Shown piece after piece: positions 1-8,440 of a DNA stretch of 64,000 bases (positions within the stretch are counted from its first letter, which is position 1; every line of letters begins with the position of its first letter). Location: positions 17,683 through 81,682 of the forward strand of contig NZ_JAAVUY010000027.1 of NCBI RefSeq assembly GCF_018449695.1, given 5' to 3'. This DNA is from Bradyrhizobium sp. dw_411 (lineage in GTDB: Bacteria; Pseudomonadota; Alphaproteobacteria; Rhizobiales; Xanthobacteraceae). The position numbers were made by a program, and so were the translations under genes. The notes beneath the pieces are model-generated. The model saw nothing but the letters and a program-made list of their open reading frames with translations. It ran no database searches and was not told the origin of the DNA.

Positions 1-71
1 AGCGGCAGCGCAAACCGGCGCAGACCAGACGAGATCGTGTGAAATCCAAGCGTCATGCGCTGTACCGACAT
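1..71 (-). CDS. bamD: Probable BamD (outer-membrane assembly lipoprotein), N-terminal 23 codons only
   Basis: The minus strand opens with an ATG at 71 and stays open to the window edge, reading MSVQRMTLGFHTISSG and then basic residues and a hydrophobic start (LRRFALPL). In rhizobia the gene after lpxC is usually bamD (comL), whose product is a lipoprotein of the BAM complex that folds outer-membrane proteins. This peptide looks like the beginning of such an exported protein. The lipobox and TPR domains lie outside the window, so the call depends on gene order and a short N-terminus. The second ATG at 56 is an alternative start. Confidence 0.4.
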   Translation of the reverse strand, partial: MSVQRMTLGFHTISSGLRRFALP

Positions 72-347
72 AAAATCAAGACCTGACGCCTGTGCTGTGA
101 TGCGGTGCCCGCCGCGCGCCCTGAACATGGTCATAGACGCGGTAAATGACTCGCGGCGCCATACATGCAACCGCACGCCTTTTTAACCGAAAAAAGTCCC
201 ATAACCAACCGAATACGCAGGCATTTCGCCCGGATTAAGGCAGCTGCGAGCGATCGCGGCCAATCTTGGTTACCGCGCCTGATCAGCCAAAATGTCAGGT
301 AAGCAAAGCGTCAGGAAAGCAAAGTCAGGACATTTCGCAAGCGAAAG

Positions 348-1307
348 TCAGGAAACGTCCGGACCATAGGCCGGGGCGATCATGCCGCCAGCCATGCCAC
401 TGCCGGCCTCGGCGTGACCGCGCGGACGGCGTGCGGTTTCCGCCTCGACTACCCGCCAAGCACTGCGATCGGCCAAGAGGGCCGTCAGCACCGCGTGATT
501 GAGCTTGTGACCGCCGCGTACCGAGCGGAAAGCGCCCAGCAGGGGCAATCCGGCCAGCGCGAGGTCGCCGATCACGTCGAGAACCTTGTGACGCGCACAT
601 TCGTCGGGATAGCGCAGGCCTTCGGTGTTGAGGATCCGGGTTTGATCGTACACCACCGAATTCTCAAAGGAGGAACCGAGCGCGAAACCTGCGCTCCAGA
701 GCTGCGCCACATCGTTCATGCACCCGAAGGTGCGGGCGCGTGAAATCTCGCGGCGGAACCGTTCCGCGCTGAGATCGAGCGTATAATTCTGACGGCCGAT
801 CGCCGGATTGGTGAAATCGATCTCGACTTCGGCGCGGAAGCCAGCCGCATAGGGCCGCAACTCGCCGAACGAGGCGCCCATCGTGACCTGCACGGGCTTG
901 AGCACCTGAATGAAACGGCGCGATGCCGACTGGGTAACGATACCGGCCTGCTCGATCGCGGCGACGAAAGCAGCGGCGCTGCCGTCCATGATCGGAACTT
1001 CCGGACCATCGACTTCGATCGTGGCGTTATCGACGCCCATGCCCCGCAGTGCAGCAAGGACATGCTCCGCGGTGGAGACCAGCGGGCCCTCACGGTCGCC
1101 CAGCACAGTCGCGAGTTCGGTGGAGATCACGGCTTCTGCCGTCGCCTGAACTTCGCGGTCGCAACCATCGAGGCCGGTGCGAACAAAAACAAAGCCCGCA
1201 TCGACAGATGCAGGCCCGAGCGTCAGACTGACAGGCAACCCTGAGTGAACGCCGACACCTGTAACGGTGGCTTGCGAGCGAAGCGTTGTCTGCCGGCTAA
1301 ACTTCAT
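348..1307 (-). CDS. lpxC: LpxC, UDP-3-O-acyl-N-acetylglucosamine deacetylase
   Basis: This cytoplasmic zinc enzyme carries out the committed step of lipid A synthesis. Diagnostic motifs are visible: STAEHVLAAL with the first zinc His near residue 80, SFENSVVYD, and CARHKVLDVIGDLAL carrying the second zinc His and the Asp, followed by the GGHKLNHAVL loop. The start at 1307 (MKFSRQTTLRS) is preferred because family members begin with this KxSRQxTL sequence; an in-frame codon at 1352 would add 15 residues of no family character. The length of 319 residues is normal. A terminator lies between ftsZ and this gene, so it probably has its own promoter within 1308-1589. The downstream neighbour is the probable bamD. 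Confidence 0.97.
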   Translation of the reverse strand: MKFSRQTTLRSQATVTGVGVHSGLPVSLTLGPASVDAGFVFVRTGLDGCDREVQATAEAVISTELATVLGDREGPLVSTAEHVLAALRGMGVDNATIEVDGPEVPIMDGSAAAFVAAIEQAGIVTQSASRRFIQVLKPVQVTMGASFGELRPYAAGFRAEVEIDFTNPAIGRQNYTLDLSAERFRREISRARTFGCMNDVAQLWSAGFALGSSFENSVVYDQTRILNTEGLRYPDECARHKVLDVIGDLALAGLPLLGAFRSVRGGHKLNHAVLTALLADRSAWRVVEAETARRPRGHAEAGSGMAGGMIAPAYGPDVS

Positions 1308-1589
1308 GCGAAAATTGCCCACTGACTTTACCAAGAGTTCAGACCGACCCAAACCTGCGTCGATTCGTCTCGAAGTATCCCCAAGTCACGGCAGACCATA
1401 GTGATTGCCTCAAAGCACGCCAACTCACGCTTTTTTACGGATTGTTACCCAATCTCTGCCGTATTCACGCCAAAGGTTGACCAAACTCCGCCGCTGCCAG
1501 AGGCAGTTTGGCTTTTTCACTTCACCACGAAATGCATAATTAATCATTTATAATCAGTTGCTTGGCTCTGAAGCGACTATTCCAACCCT
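1308..1589. other. lpxC upstream region, no gene
   Basis: This AT-richer spacer has no convincing ORF on either strand. It lies between the ftsZ terminator and lpxC and should contain the lpxC promoter on the minus strand. I could not assign a -35/-10 pair with confidence; the strand reads TTGGCG and, further on, TAACAAT around 1445-1480. A second AT-rich patch (ATTATAAATGATTAATTATG) lies at about 1537-1556, close to the terminator. Confidence 0.5.
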
Positions 1590-1630
1590 TAAAAAAGAAG
1601 AAGGCCCCGGCTGATCCAGCCAGGGCCTCC
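1590..1630 (-). terminator. Rho-independent terminator after ftsZ
   Basis: The bases at 1603-1613 (GGCCCCGGCTG) pair with 1617-1627 (CAGCCAGGGCC) with one C-A mismatch and a 3-nt loop. On the minus strand the hairpin is followed by a run of mostly T (TTCTTCTTTTTT, 1602 down to 1591). It starts about 30 bp after the ftsZ stop and should end the dcw transcript before lpxC. Confidence 0.85.
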
Positions 1631-1655
1631 AGGGTCGTCGGAATTGTAACAAACT

Positions 1656-3458
1656 TCAGTTCGACTGGCGGCGCAGGAAGGCCGGGATATCAAGATGGTC
1701 GTCGCCCTGTGGCGCGGCGGCAACAGGTGCCGGGCGGCCATGGACGTCCAATCCCTGCGGAGCGGGCCGGCGAGCGTATTCAGATACCGGTTCGCTGGCT
1801 GCGATTTGCTGTGCGACGCTGCGCTGCGGCTTGCGTTCCGGCAGCGGCGGCATCGGCGCCATCGCCGGACCGGAGGCGCGGGCCGCGATCGGCGGTTCGC
1901 TCTCTTCGTCGCGGCGGCCGAGGCCGACATTGGCGAGACGCTGCAGCAGCGACATCCGGGTCTTCTGCGGATGCTCTTCCTCGACTTCACCGCGGGCCTG
2001 CCGGATTTCGTTCTGCGCGGGCATCGGCAGGTCTTCGAATTTCGGCATCCGGGGGGTGCGCGACGGCGCCCGCTCAGCCGCTTGCGGGATGAACGTCTCG
2101 GGCATCGCCGGCTCGTGGATTGCGACCGGAGCAACATCATGATCCGGGAACAGCGACGGCTTCTGCGCGATCGGGCGAACCGTGACGTCGCCGTAGGAGG
2201 CGGGCTGCAGCGGCGCCGACATCGCCGGCTGTGAAGTTTCCGGCGCGACCGCGGCGGCAATTGCAGCCAGGGCGGCACGTTCGACGCTACCGGAAGCGCG
2301 TTGCTGCTGCGGCGCGGCAACGACCGGAGCCGGCTGCGGCGCCATGGCGGGCGCTTCCATCTTCTGGGCGGCGCGCTCGGCCAAGCGCGCGTTGTCGGCA
2401 CGCAACCGCGCGGTCAGATCGGCCAAACGCGTATCCGGGGCCACCGCATTGGTCACGGGAGCAGCCGGGGCGGTCGCATTGCGCGAGATCAGGGCCTGTT
2501 CGATGCCGGTCGCCACGACGGAGACGCGGATCACGCCATCGAGGCTCTCGTCGAAGGTGGCGCCGACGATGATGTTGGCGTCCTGGTCGACTTCTTCGCG
2601 GATTCGGGTCGCGGCTTCGTCGACTTCGAACAGCGTCAGGTCCTTGCCGCCGGTGATCGAGATCAAGAGGCCACGGGCCCCCTTCATCGAGGAATCGTCG
2701 ATCAGCGGATTGGCGATCGCGGCTTCGGCTGCAGTCAAAGCGCGCTTGTCGCCGGAGGCTTCGCCGGTACCCATCATCGCCTTGCCCATTTCGCGCATCA
2801 CGGCGCGGACGTCGGCGAAGTCGAGATTGATCAGGCCTTCCTTGACCATCAGGTCGGTGATGCAGGCGACGCCCGAATAGAGCACCTGGTCGGCCATCGC
2901 GAACGCGTCGGCGAAGGTGGTCTTTTCGTTGGCAACCCGGAACAGGTTCTGGTTCGGGATGATCAGAAGGGTGTCGACCACCTTGTGCAGCTCGGCAATG
3001 CCGGCTTCGGCGGTGCGCATGCGGCGCTGGCCTTCGAAGTGGAACGGCTTGGTGACCACGCCCACGGTGAGGATGCCCATGTCGCGCGCGGTCTTGGCGA
3101 TGACGGGGGCCGCACCGGTACCGGTACCACCGCCCATGCCGGCGGTGACGAACACCATGTTGGCGCCGGAGAGATGATCGCGGATTTCATCGATGACTTC
3201 CTGCGCCGCGGCAGCGCCGACATCCGGCTGCGAACCGGCGCCGAGGCCCTGGGTGACCTGGGTGCCCATCTGCACGATGCGCTGCGCCTTGGACATGGTC
3301 AGCGCCTGCGCGTCGGTATTGGCGACGACGAAATCGACGCCCTGCAATCCGGCGGTGATCATGTTGTTGACGGCATTGCCGCCCGCGCCACCTACGCCGA
3401 ACACGGTGATCCGCGGTTTCAACTCGCTGATGTCAGGGGGTGTTAGATTGAGTGCCAT
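1656..3458 (-). CDS. ftsZ: FtsZ, tubulin-like cell division GTPase
   Basis: This protein polymerises into the Z ring at mid-cell. The N-terminal Rossmann GTP-binding fold shows FGVGGAGGNAVNNM at residues 20-33, the NTDAQAL loop near 47-53, and the tubulin signature GGGTGTG at 109-115; the T7-loop region NLDFADVRAVM follows near residue 205. Residues beyond about 320 form a long Ala/Pro/Arg-rich linker, and the C-terminus ends with the conserved tail DIPAFLRRQSN that contacts FtsA. At 600 residues it is far longer than the E. coli protein (383), which is usual for alphaproteobacteria with extended linkers. It is the last gene of the dcw run, 90 bp after ftsA, and ends in a strong terminator. 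Confidence 0.99.
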   Translation of the reverse strand: MALNLTPPDISELKPRITVFGVGGAGGNAVNNMITAGLQGVDFVVANTDAQALTMSKAQRIVQMGTQVTQGLGAGSQPDVGAAAAQEVIDEIRDHLSGANMVFVTAGMGGGTGTGAAPVIAKTARDMGILTVGVVTKPFHFEGQRRMRTAEAGIAELHKVVDTLLIIPNQNLFRVANEKTTFADAFAMADQVLYSGVACITDLMVKEGLINLDFADVRAVMREMGKAMMGTGEASGDKRALTAAEAAIANPLIDDSSMKGARGLLISITGGKDLTLFEVDEAATRIREEVDQDANIIVGATFDESLDGVIRVSVVATGIEQALISRNATAPAAPVTNAVAPDTRLADLTARLRADNARLAERAAQKMEAPAMAPQPAPVVAAPQQQRASGSVERAALAAIAAAVAPETSQPAMSAPLQPASYGDVTVRPIAQKPSLFPDHDVAPVAIHEPAMPETFIPQAAERAPSRTPRMPKFEDLPMPAQNEIRQARGEVEEEHPQKTRMSLLQRLANVGLGRRDEESEPPIAARASGPAMAPMPPLPERKPQRSVAQQIAASEPVSEYARRPAPQGLDVHGRPAPVAAAPQGDDHLDIPAFLRRQSN

Positions 3459-3548
3459 GGTTGCCTCTCGATTACGACGCGCGCGTTGGTTCGCCCCGGC
3501 CGGCGGCCGCGGGAAGTGGTGAAAATGGGAGGGTGCGGAAAAGTTTCA

Positions 3549-4871
3549 TCAGAAGCCCTCACGAAGCCATCGGCCGACTTTTCCGAAGTAGCCGTCAGTC
3601 CCTGTCCGAAGCTGCCGCGTATGCCGCGGTTCGACGTGTTCAAGATGAGCGTATTGCGGATAGACCAGGAGGCCCGAGGGGACCGCGAACGACGCGCTCT
3701 TCGCCTCATGGGGCAGCCGGCCAAACCCGAGCGGACGGCCGATCCGCACCGGGCGGCCGAGAATCTGGGTCGCCAATTCAAGCGTTCCGGAGAGCTGCGA
3801 TGCGCCACCGCTCAAGACAACGCGGGCCTTCGGTTCGGACGCAAAGGGGGAATCGGCAAGCCGGTCCCTGACCATTTCAAAAATCTCCTCGGCGCGGTGC
3901 CGGATAATGTTCGCGATGGTGGCGCGGGAGACGACCTGTGGAACATCCCGCTCGTTGTCGCCGGCCGACGGCACAGACATCAACTCGCGCGCATCGGACC
4001 CGCCGGTCAGCACGGTGCCATATAACGTCTTGATTCGCTCGGCATCCGCAATGCATGCGCTGATGCCGCGTGCAAGATCCATCGTGATGTGTTGCCCGCC
4101 GAGCGCAAATCCGCTGGCATGCACGAAGCGGCCGCCGGCATAGGTCGCGATCGTGGTGGTGCCCGCGCCCATCTCGACCACGGCGGCGCCGATATCGACT
4201 TCATCATCCGTCAACACCGAGAGACCGGCCACATAGGGGCTTGCGGCCATGGCTTCGACGTTGAGATGACAGCGCTCGACCACCAGCATCAGGTTCCTGG
4301 CGACCGTCGCGTCCGCCGTGACCACGTTCATGTCGACGCCGAACTGCCGCGCCACCATGCCCTTGGGATCGCGGATGCCCTTGACGCCATCCAGCGCGTA
4401 GCTGACCGGCAGCGCATGCAAAACCGTGCGGCCCTCGCCGGTGGCGTGGTGCATGCCGGTGGAGGTGACGCGGCTAATGTCCGCCGAAGTCACCGCGCCG
4501 CCCTTGATGTCGGCCGCGGCTTCGATCAACTGGCCTTGCAGCCGGCCTGCCGAAACCGACAGCAAAACCGATTCAACGCGAACTTTGGCCATGCGTTCGG
4601 CCAATGCCACCGCCTGGCGCACCGCTTGTTCGCATTCGGCGAGATCGACCACCGCCCCGGCCTTGACGCCGCGCGACTGGATCTGGCTGTAGCCGATCAG
4701 TTCGACCGCATGGCTGCGCCCGCGCAGCGCTTCGTTCGGCGGGCACGGCCGCAACCGCGCGATCATGCAGGCGATCTTGCTGGTGCCGATATCGAGCGAG
4801 GCCACCAGCGCGGTGCGCTTCTGCGGCATCGGACGCGTCTTCGGGGTCTGATTGCGTTCGAAGCCGGTCAT
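3549..4871 (-). CDS. ftsA: FtsA, actin-like division protein
   Basis: This ATPase-fold protein tethers FtsZ filaments to the inner membrane and recruits later division proteins. The phosphate-1 loop is visible as SLDIGTSKIACMI near residue 25, with the 1C-domain region after it, VVEMGAGTTTIATYAGG (phosphate-2) in the middle, and VVLSGGASQLSG (adenosine motif) near 345. The C-terminus ends with the basic amphipathic stretch FGKVGRWLREGF, which fits the membrane-targeting helix. The start at 4871 overlaps the ftsQ stop by 4 bp (ATGA), implying translational coupling. The length of 440 residues is usual for rhizobia. Confidence 0.98.
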   Translation of the reverse strand: MTGFERNQTPKTRPMPQKRTALVASLDIGTSKIACMIARLRPCPPNEALRGRSHAVELIGYSQIQSRGVKAGAVVDLAECEQAVRQAVALAERMAKVRVESVLLSVSAGRLQGQLIEAAADIKGGAVTSADISRVTSTGMHHATGEGRTVLHALPVSYALDGVKGIRDPKGMVARQFGVDMNVVTADATVARNLMLVVERCHLNVEAMAASPYVAGLSVLTDDEVDIGAAVVEMGAGTTTIATYAGGRFVHASGFALGGQHITMDLARGISACIADAERIKTLYGTVLTGGSDARELMSVPSAGDNERDVPQVVSRATIANIIRHRAEEIFEMVRDRLADSPFASEPKARVVLSGGASQLSGTLELATQILGRPVRIGRPLGFGRLPHEAKSASFAVPSGLLVYPQYAHLEHVEPRHTRQLRTGTDGYFGKVGRWLREGF

Positions 4872-5881
4872 GCGTCACCGGCTTTCTTCTTGGCCTTCTT
4901 GTCCTTGAACAGGTCTTCGCGGGCTTTCGCCGCATCATCCGACAATTGCACGGTCAGCCGGTCCGGCAGCCGCATATCGACGGCGACGATATCACGGGAA
5001 AACAGCCGGTCGTCCTTGTCGAGCTTGCTCAGCGAAGCCAGCGCGTTGCCGACCTCGTTTTCCGGCAGCCGGACGTCGAGACCGTCCTTGAGGCGCAGGT
5101 TCCAGCGCCGTTCGCCGACAAAGATCGCGGCCTTGGTCACCGAATTGACCTGCGGATAGCGCGCCAGCAATGCCAGGAAATCCCGGGCGCGGGTTTCGGC
5201 GCCCTTGCCGACCACCAGCGGCAGCGTCAGGAAGCGGCGCGACACGTAGGGTTCGAGCACCGCGCCGTCATCGGCGATCACCGACAGGCGGCCATCCTGC
5301 TGCCACAGCGCGAACGCCGTGCGCTCGACGATGTCGATCCGCAACTGCCCGGGATAGAATTTCAGCACCGTTGCGTCGCTGATCCAGGGATTGGCTTTCA
5401 GCCGGTCGCGCACCGCGGCGGCGTCGAGGAACAGCAGCGAGGAGCGGCCGTTGACGCCCCCGATCGCGAGTATTTCATCCTGGGACAATTGCTTGCGGCC
5501 GTTGATTCCGACGGTGGTGATCCGGAACCCGGCCGAATTGGCCATCGCGTTGCGGCTATCGCTCAGCGCGGCGGTGAATTCCTCGAGATGGCCACCCCTG
5601 ACGATGCCGAACCCGGCGCTGCCCAGCAGCAACAGCACGGTTGCGATCACGCCAACACGATGCGGAAGATAGCGCTCCACGAGCGCGATCAGACGGGGCG
5701 CCTCTTCGGCACGGTCGAGACGCGCTTTGGGCTTGGCCGGCGCGCGCTTTACGGCGGCGATCGCCCGCTTTTCGGCCAGCCACTCGCGCAACAGCACGAC
5801 CGCCCCAACGGCGGCCGCTTTCAGGTCAGCTTGGGGCCCCAGCGATCTCAACGACCGAGCGAGGCGTCCTGCACCATCCAT
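4868..5881 (-). CDS. ftsQ: FtsQ, divisome POTRA-domain protein
   Basis: This bitopic inner-membrane protein links early and late divisome steps. It has a cytoplasmic basic N-terminus of about 75 residues, one membrane segment (VGVIATVLLLLGSAGFGIV), a POTRA domain starting at FRITTVGINGRKQLSQDEIL, and the FtsQ/DivIB domain with NPWISDATVLKFYPGQLRIDI and ERTAFALWQ. A Lys-rich tail (KDKKAKKKAGDA) closes the protein. The stop overlaps the ftsA start. The 339-bp gap upstream, after ddl, is the largest inside the operon and may hold an internal ftsQAZ promoter. Confidence 0.96.
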   Translation of the reverse strand: MDGAGRLARSLRSLGPQADLKAAAVGAVVLLREWLAEKRAIAAVKRAPAKPKARLDRAEEAPRLIALVERYLPHRVGVIATVLLLLGSAGFGIVRGGHLEEFTAALSDSRNAMANSAGFRITTVGINGRKQLSQDEILAIGGVNGRSSLLFLDAAAVRDRLKANPWISDATVLKFYPGQLRIDIVERTAFALWQQDGRLSVIADDGAVLEPYVSRRFLTLPLVVGKGAETRARDFLALLARYPQVNSVTKAAIFVGERRWNLRLKDGLDVRLPENEVGNALASLSKLDKDDRLFSRDIVAVDMRLPDRLTVQLSDDAAKAREDLFKDKKAKKKAGDA

Positions 5882-6220
5882 TGCACGAGCTCGTCACATG
5901 TTTGCCCGCAAAAGCTTGCGGGTTCTGGCACAGATGACGTCTCGGTCATGCCGGGTTGCGGGCTGGCCTCAAGCTGGAAAGAGGCCATCTGATCCCTCGA
6001 TGCGGTCGTCGAAGCGGAAATCCGCAACAGCTCACGCCCCGGCAGCCAAACGCCACATGCGCCGCCAGCGTTAACCTTCGGACTTCCTGGTAAACAAAGG
6101 GTAAAGTAGGTACCAACTGGGTACGATTTGGTGTGCCGGCTGAACACTTTGCCCAACAATTGTAGGATTTTAGCAACGCCGCGGTTCCGCCCCCCGGCCG
6201 GAAGCGACGCGGTCAGCCCG
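5882..6220. other. ddl-ftsQ spacer, probable internal promoter region
   Basis: This gene-free gap of 339 bp is the longest spacer between minus-strand dcw genes. It is AT-rich at about 6065-6180 and contains a CtrA-like half-site pair, listed separately. No credible ORF of either strand fits it; the translated frames are shadows. In Caulobacter ftsQA has its own cell-cycle promoter at the matching place, so an ftsQAZ promoter here is a reasonable inference. Confidence 0.5.
6090..6105 (-). promoter_or_regulatory. Possible CtrA binding site upstream of ftsQAZ
   Basis: Read on the minus strand the sequence is TTTA-N7-TTTAC, against the CtrA consensus TTAA-N7-TTAAC, with one mismatch in each half. 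It lies about 210 bp before the ftsQ start. CtrA control of ftsQA is established in Caulobacter; its action here is an inference from a degenerate site. Confidence 0.3.
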
Positions 6221-7207
6221 CTATTTTTGCGCCCGTTTGGCCCCAAGCTCGATCTGGCCACGCAAAAAATCAATAAACTCGATGCCCTGCGCCTTGAGCG
6301 CCTTCGGGTAGAGCGAGGCCTTGGTCAGGCCGGGCAAGGTGTTGGTTTCCAGATAGACCGGCCCTTTCGCCGAGACGATGAAGTCCGAACGCGAATAGCC
6401 GCTGCACGACATCGCCCGGTGCGCCCGAACTGCAAGGTCCATGATCCCAGCGCTAATTTCGGGCGAAAAGCGCCCCGGGCAGATTTCCTGGGTCGATTTG
6501 GCCAGATACTTCGCAGTGTAATCGAACCCGCCATCCGCCGTGATGATTTCGATCGGCGGCAGCGCGATAACAGAACCGTCCGCCTGCTCCAGCACGCCGC
6601 AGGTCGCCTCCGTGCCTGAGATAAACGGCTCGATCACATATTCTTCCGTTTTGGCGGCGTTGCGCACGGCGACGAGGTCCTGCCTGGCATTGACGTAGAT
6701 CAGGCCGTAGCTCGATCCATCCCGTGCCGGCTTGGCGATCAACCGGCCATACTCGGCCAGCGCCTTCTCGGCATCCCCAAGCGCGACGCCAGCCGGCGCC
6801 TTGACACCAGCAAGCGCCGCGAACTGCTTGGCCGCGATCTTGTCAAAGGCGAGATGCGACGAGGCCGAGCCCGAACCGGTAAAGGCGACCCCGCGCATTT
6901 CGCACATCGCCTGCAATTCGCCGTTCTCCGCCCGGCCGCCATGCAGGCCGAGCACCAGCAGGCGATCCTCCGCCTTGGCCTTGTCCAGCGCCAGTTCGAT
7001 CGCGACACCGACGCCGTCGGGCTTGAACGGATCCTCAAACGGCCTGGCATGACCGAGAAGCTTTTCGGACTGGACCTGATGCACGCTGTCATCGATATCC
7101 CAGAACCACAGATCGGCCTCCGGCAACGCCGTATGCAGCGCCTGCGCGGTCGCGACCGAGACCAGGCGCTCTTTATTGGTGCCGCCGAAAAGAATGGTGA
7201 TGCGCAT
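6221..7207 (-). CDS. ddl: D-alanine--D-alanine ligase (Ddl), divergent form
   Basis: This ATP-grasp enzyme joins two D-Ala residues for the MurF substrate. The protein begins MRITILFGGTNKERLVSVA, matching the N-terminal GG-x(3)-ERxVS motif that holds the catalytic Glu. The central ATP-grasp part shows KPARDGSSYGL, EPFISGTEATCGVL and YTAKY, and the metal-binding end is YLETNTLPGLT. The usual HG-x(2)-GEDG loop is changed to HGGRAENGE. Starts at 7207 and 7210 (adjacent ATGs) are preferred over the in-frame 7252 codon, whose extra 15 residues come from a palindromic repeat. Length (328) is normal. Confidence 0.9.
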   Translation of the reverse strand: MRITILFGGTNKERLVSVATAQALHTALPEADLWFWDIDDSVHQVQSEKLLGHARPFEDPFKPDGVGVAIELALDKAKAEDRLLVLGLHGGRAENGELQAMCEMRGVAFTGSGSASSHLAFDKIAAKQFAALAGVKAPAGVALGDAEKALAEYGRLIAKPARDGSSYGLIYVNARQDLVAVRNAAKTEEYVIEPFISGTEATCGVLEQADGSVIALPPIEIITADGGFDYTAKYLAKSTQEICPGRFSPEISAGIMDLAVRAHRAMSCSGYSRSDFIVSAKGPVYLETNTLPGLTKASLYPKALKAQGIEFIDFLRGQIELGAKRAQK

Positions 7208-7226
7208 CATTTCGTTCCGCTCTTTC

Positions 7227-7321
7227 GTCATTCCGGGATGTGCTGAAAGCACAGACCCGGAATCTCCTTATTGCCTCTTCGAGATTCCGGGTTCGCTCGC
7301 TTGCGAGCGCCCCGGAATGAC
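7227..7321. repeat. Palindromic intergenic repeat, family A copy 1
   Basis: The element begins GTCATTCCGG and ends CCGGAATGAC, with nested hairpins (ACCCGGAATCTC ... GAGATTCCGGGT, and CGCTCGCTTGCGAGCG) between. Three more copies lie at 9912, 15337 and 25577. It fills the ddl-murB spacer. Confidence 0.9.
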
Positions 7322-7323
7322 GA

Positions 7324-8244
7324 CTACGCCGCTATTCCAATCCGTTTGATTTCCCAGTGTAGCTCAATTCCAGTGTTTTCCTTGACCCGCGTGCGCACGG
7401 TCTCGCCCAGGGTCTCGATATCGTGGCCGGTCGCGGTGCCGGTATTGATCAGAAAGTTGCAATGCATCTCCGACACCTGCGCGCCGCCGACGCGCAGGCC
7501 GCGGCAGCCGGCGGCATCGATCAGCTTCCAGGCGCTGTTGCCGGGTGGATTCTTGAAGGTGGAGCCGCCGGTTTTTTCGCGGATCGGCTGCGCGGTCTCG
7601 CGGTGGCTCTGCACCTCGCTCATCCGCGCGCGAATGGCTTCCGGCGCGGTGGGTAACCCACGAAAACGCGCCGACGTGAAAATGATCGAAGGATCGACGC
7701 CATTGTTGCGATAGACGAACTTCATGTCGGCATTGGCAAAGCGATGAAGCTTGCCGTCACGGCCGACGCCGGAGGCTTCGATCAAAACGTCCTTGGTCTC
7801 CGAACCATTGGCCCCGGCGTTCATGCGCAGCGCGCCACCGATGGTGCCGGGAATGCCGAAGAAAAATTCCATCCCGCCGAGATTAGCCGCCGCCGCGGTT
7901 TCGGCGACGCGCTTGTCGAGCGCCGCCGCTCCGGCGCTGACGATATCTTCATGGGCGCTGGTCTCGCCAAACCCGCGCGGACTGAGCCGGATCACCACAC
8001 CGGGCAAACCGCCATCGCGCACGATCAGATTGGAGCCGACGCCGACGACATAGACCGAAAGCTCCTGCGGCAGATGCGCGAGGAAGTACGCCAGATCGGC
8101 TTCATCCGCCGGCGTGAACAGCACCTGCGCCGGACCGCCGACCCGAAACCAGGTCAACTCGGCCAGCGACTGGTTCGCCAATAACCGCCCGCGCAACTCA
8201 GGCATCGCGGCTTTGAGATCGGGCGTGATGTCGGGGAAGGTCAT
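7324..8244 (-). CDS. murB: MurB, UDP-N-acetylenolpyruvoylglucosamine reductase
   Basis: This cytoplasmic flavoenzyme reduces UDP-GlcNAc-enolpyruvate to UDP-MurNAc with NADPH. FAD-binding motifs are visible: TWFRVGGPAQVLF near residue 32, VVGVGSNLIVRDGG near 70, and GIPGTIGGALRMNAG near 130. The catalytic serine lies in GGSTFKNP and the catalytic glutamate in the closing LHWEIKRIG. The protein ends soon after that, as in type I-like short forms. The start at 8244 (MTFPDITPDLKAAMPELRG) is chosen because family members in this group begin this way; an in-frame GTG at 8259 adds five residues. Neither has a clear ribosome-binding site. Confidence 0.96.
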   Translation of the reverse strand: MTFPDITPDLKAAMPELRGRLLANQSLAELTWFRVGGPAQVLFTPADEADLAYFLAHLPQELSVYVVGVGSNLIVRDGGLPGVVIRLSPRGFGETSAHEDIVSAGAAALDKRVAETAAAANLGGMEFFFGIPGTIGGALRMNAGANGSETKDVLIEASGVGRDGKLHRFANADMKFVYRNNGVDPSIIFTSARFRGLPTAPEAIRARMSEVQSHRETAQPIREKTGGSTFKNPPGNSAWKLIDAAGCRGLRVGGAQVSEMHCNFLINTGTATGHDIETLGETVRTRVKENTGIELHWEIKRIGIAA

Positions 8245-8282
8245 GCGTTGTTGGGCCACGGTGCTGCCGCGCGGCGCGGTCT

Positions 8283-8388
8283 GCCCTCTCCTCCCTTGCG
8301 GGGGAGAGTTGGAGAGGGGGGTAGCCGCGAATTCGGTGTCTGCGGCTCACCCCCCACCCTAACCCTCCCCCGCAAGGGGGGAGGGAAC
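8283..8388. repeat. C-rich inverted repeat between murC and murB
   Basis: The pattern CCCTCTCCTCCCTTGCGGGG-GAGAGTT is followed, after about 55 bp, by ACCCTAACCCTCCCCCGCAA-GGGGGGAGGG. Each half is itself a hairpin. This differs in sequence from family A and occurs once in the window. Confidence 0.8.
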
Positions 8389-8440
8389 GGAGAGACCAAG
8401 CCCGGCCATGACGAACTCAAACACTGTGCGGATTGCACAC

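Noticed and set aside
2301..3446. 381-codon plus-strand ORF opposite ftsZ
   Set aside because: It is a high-GC antisense shadow of ftsZ, rich in Gly/Asp/His, with no family character.
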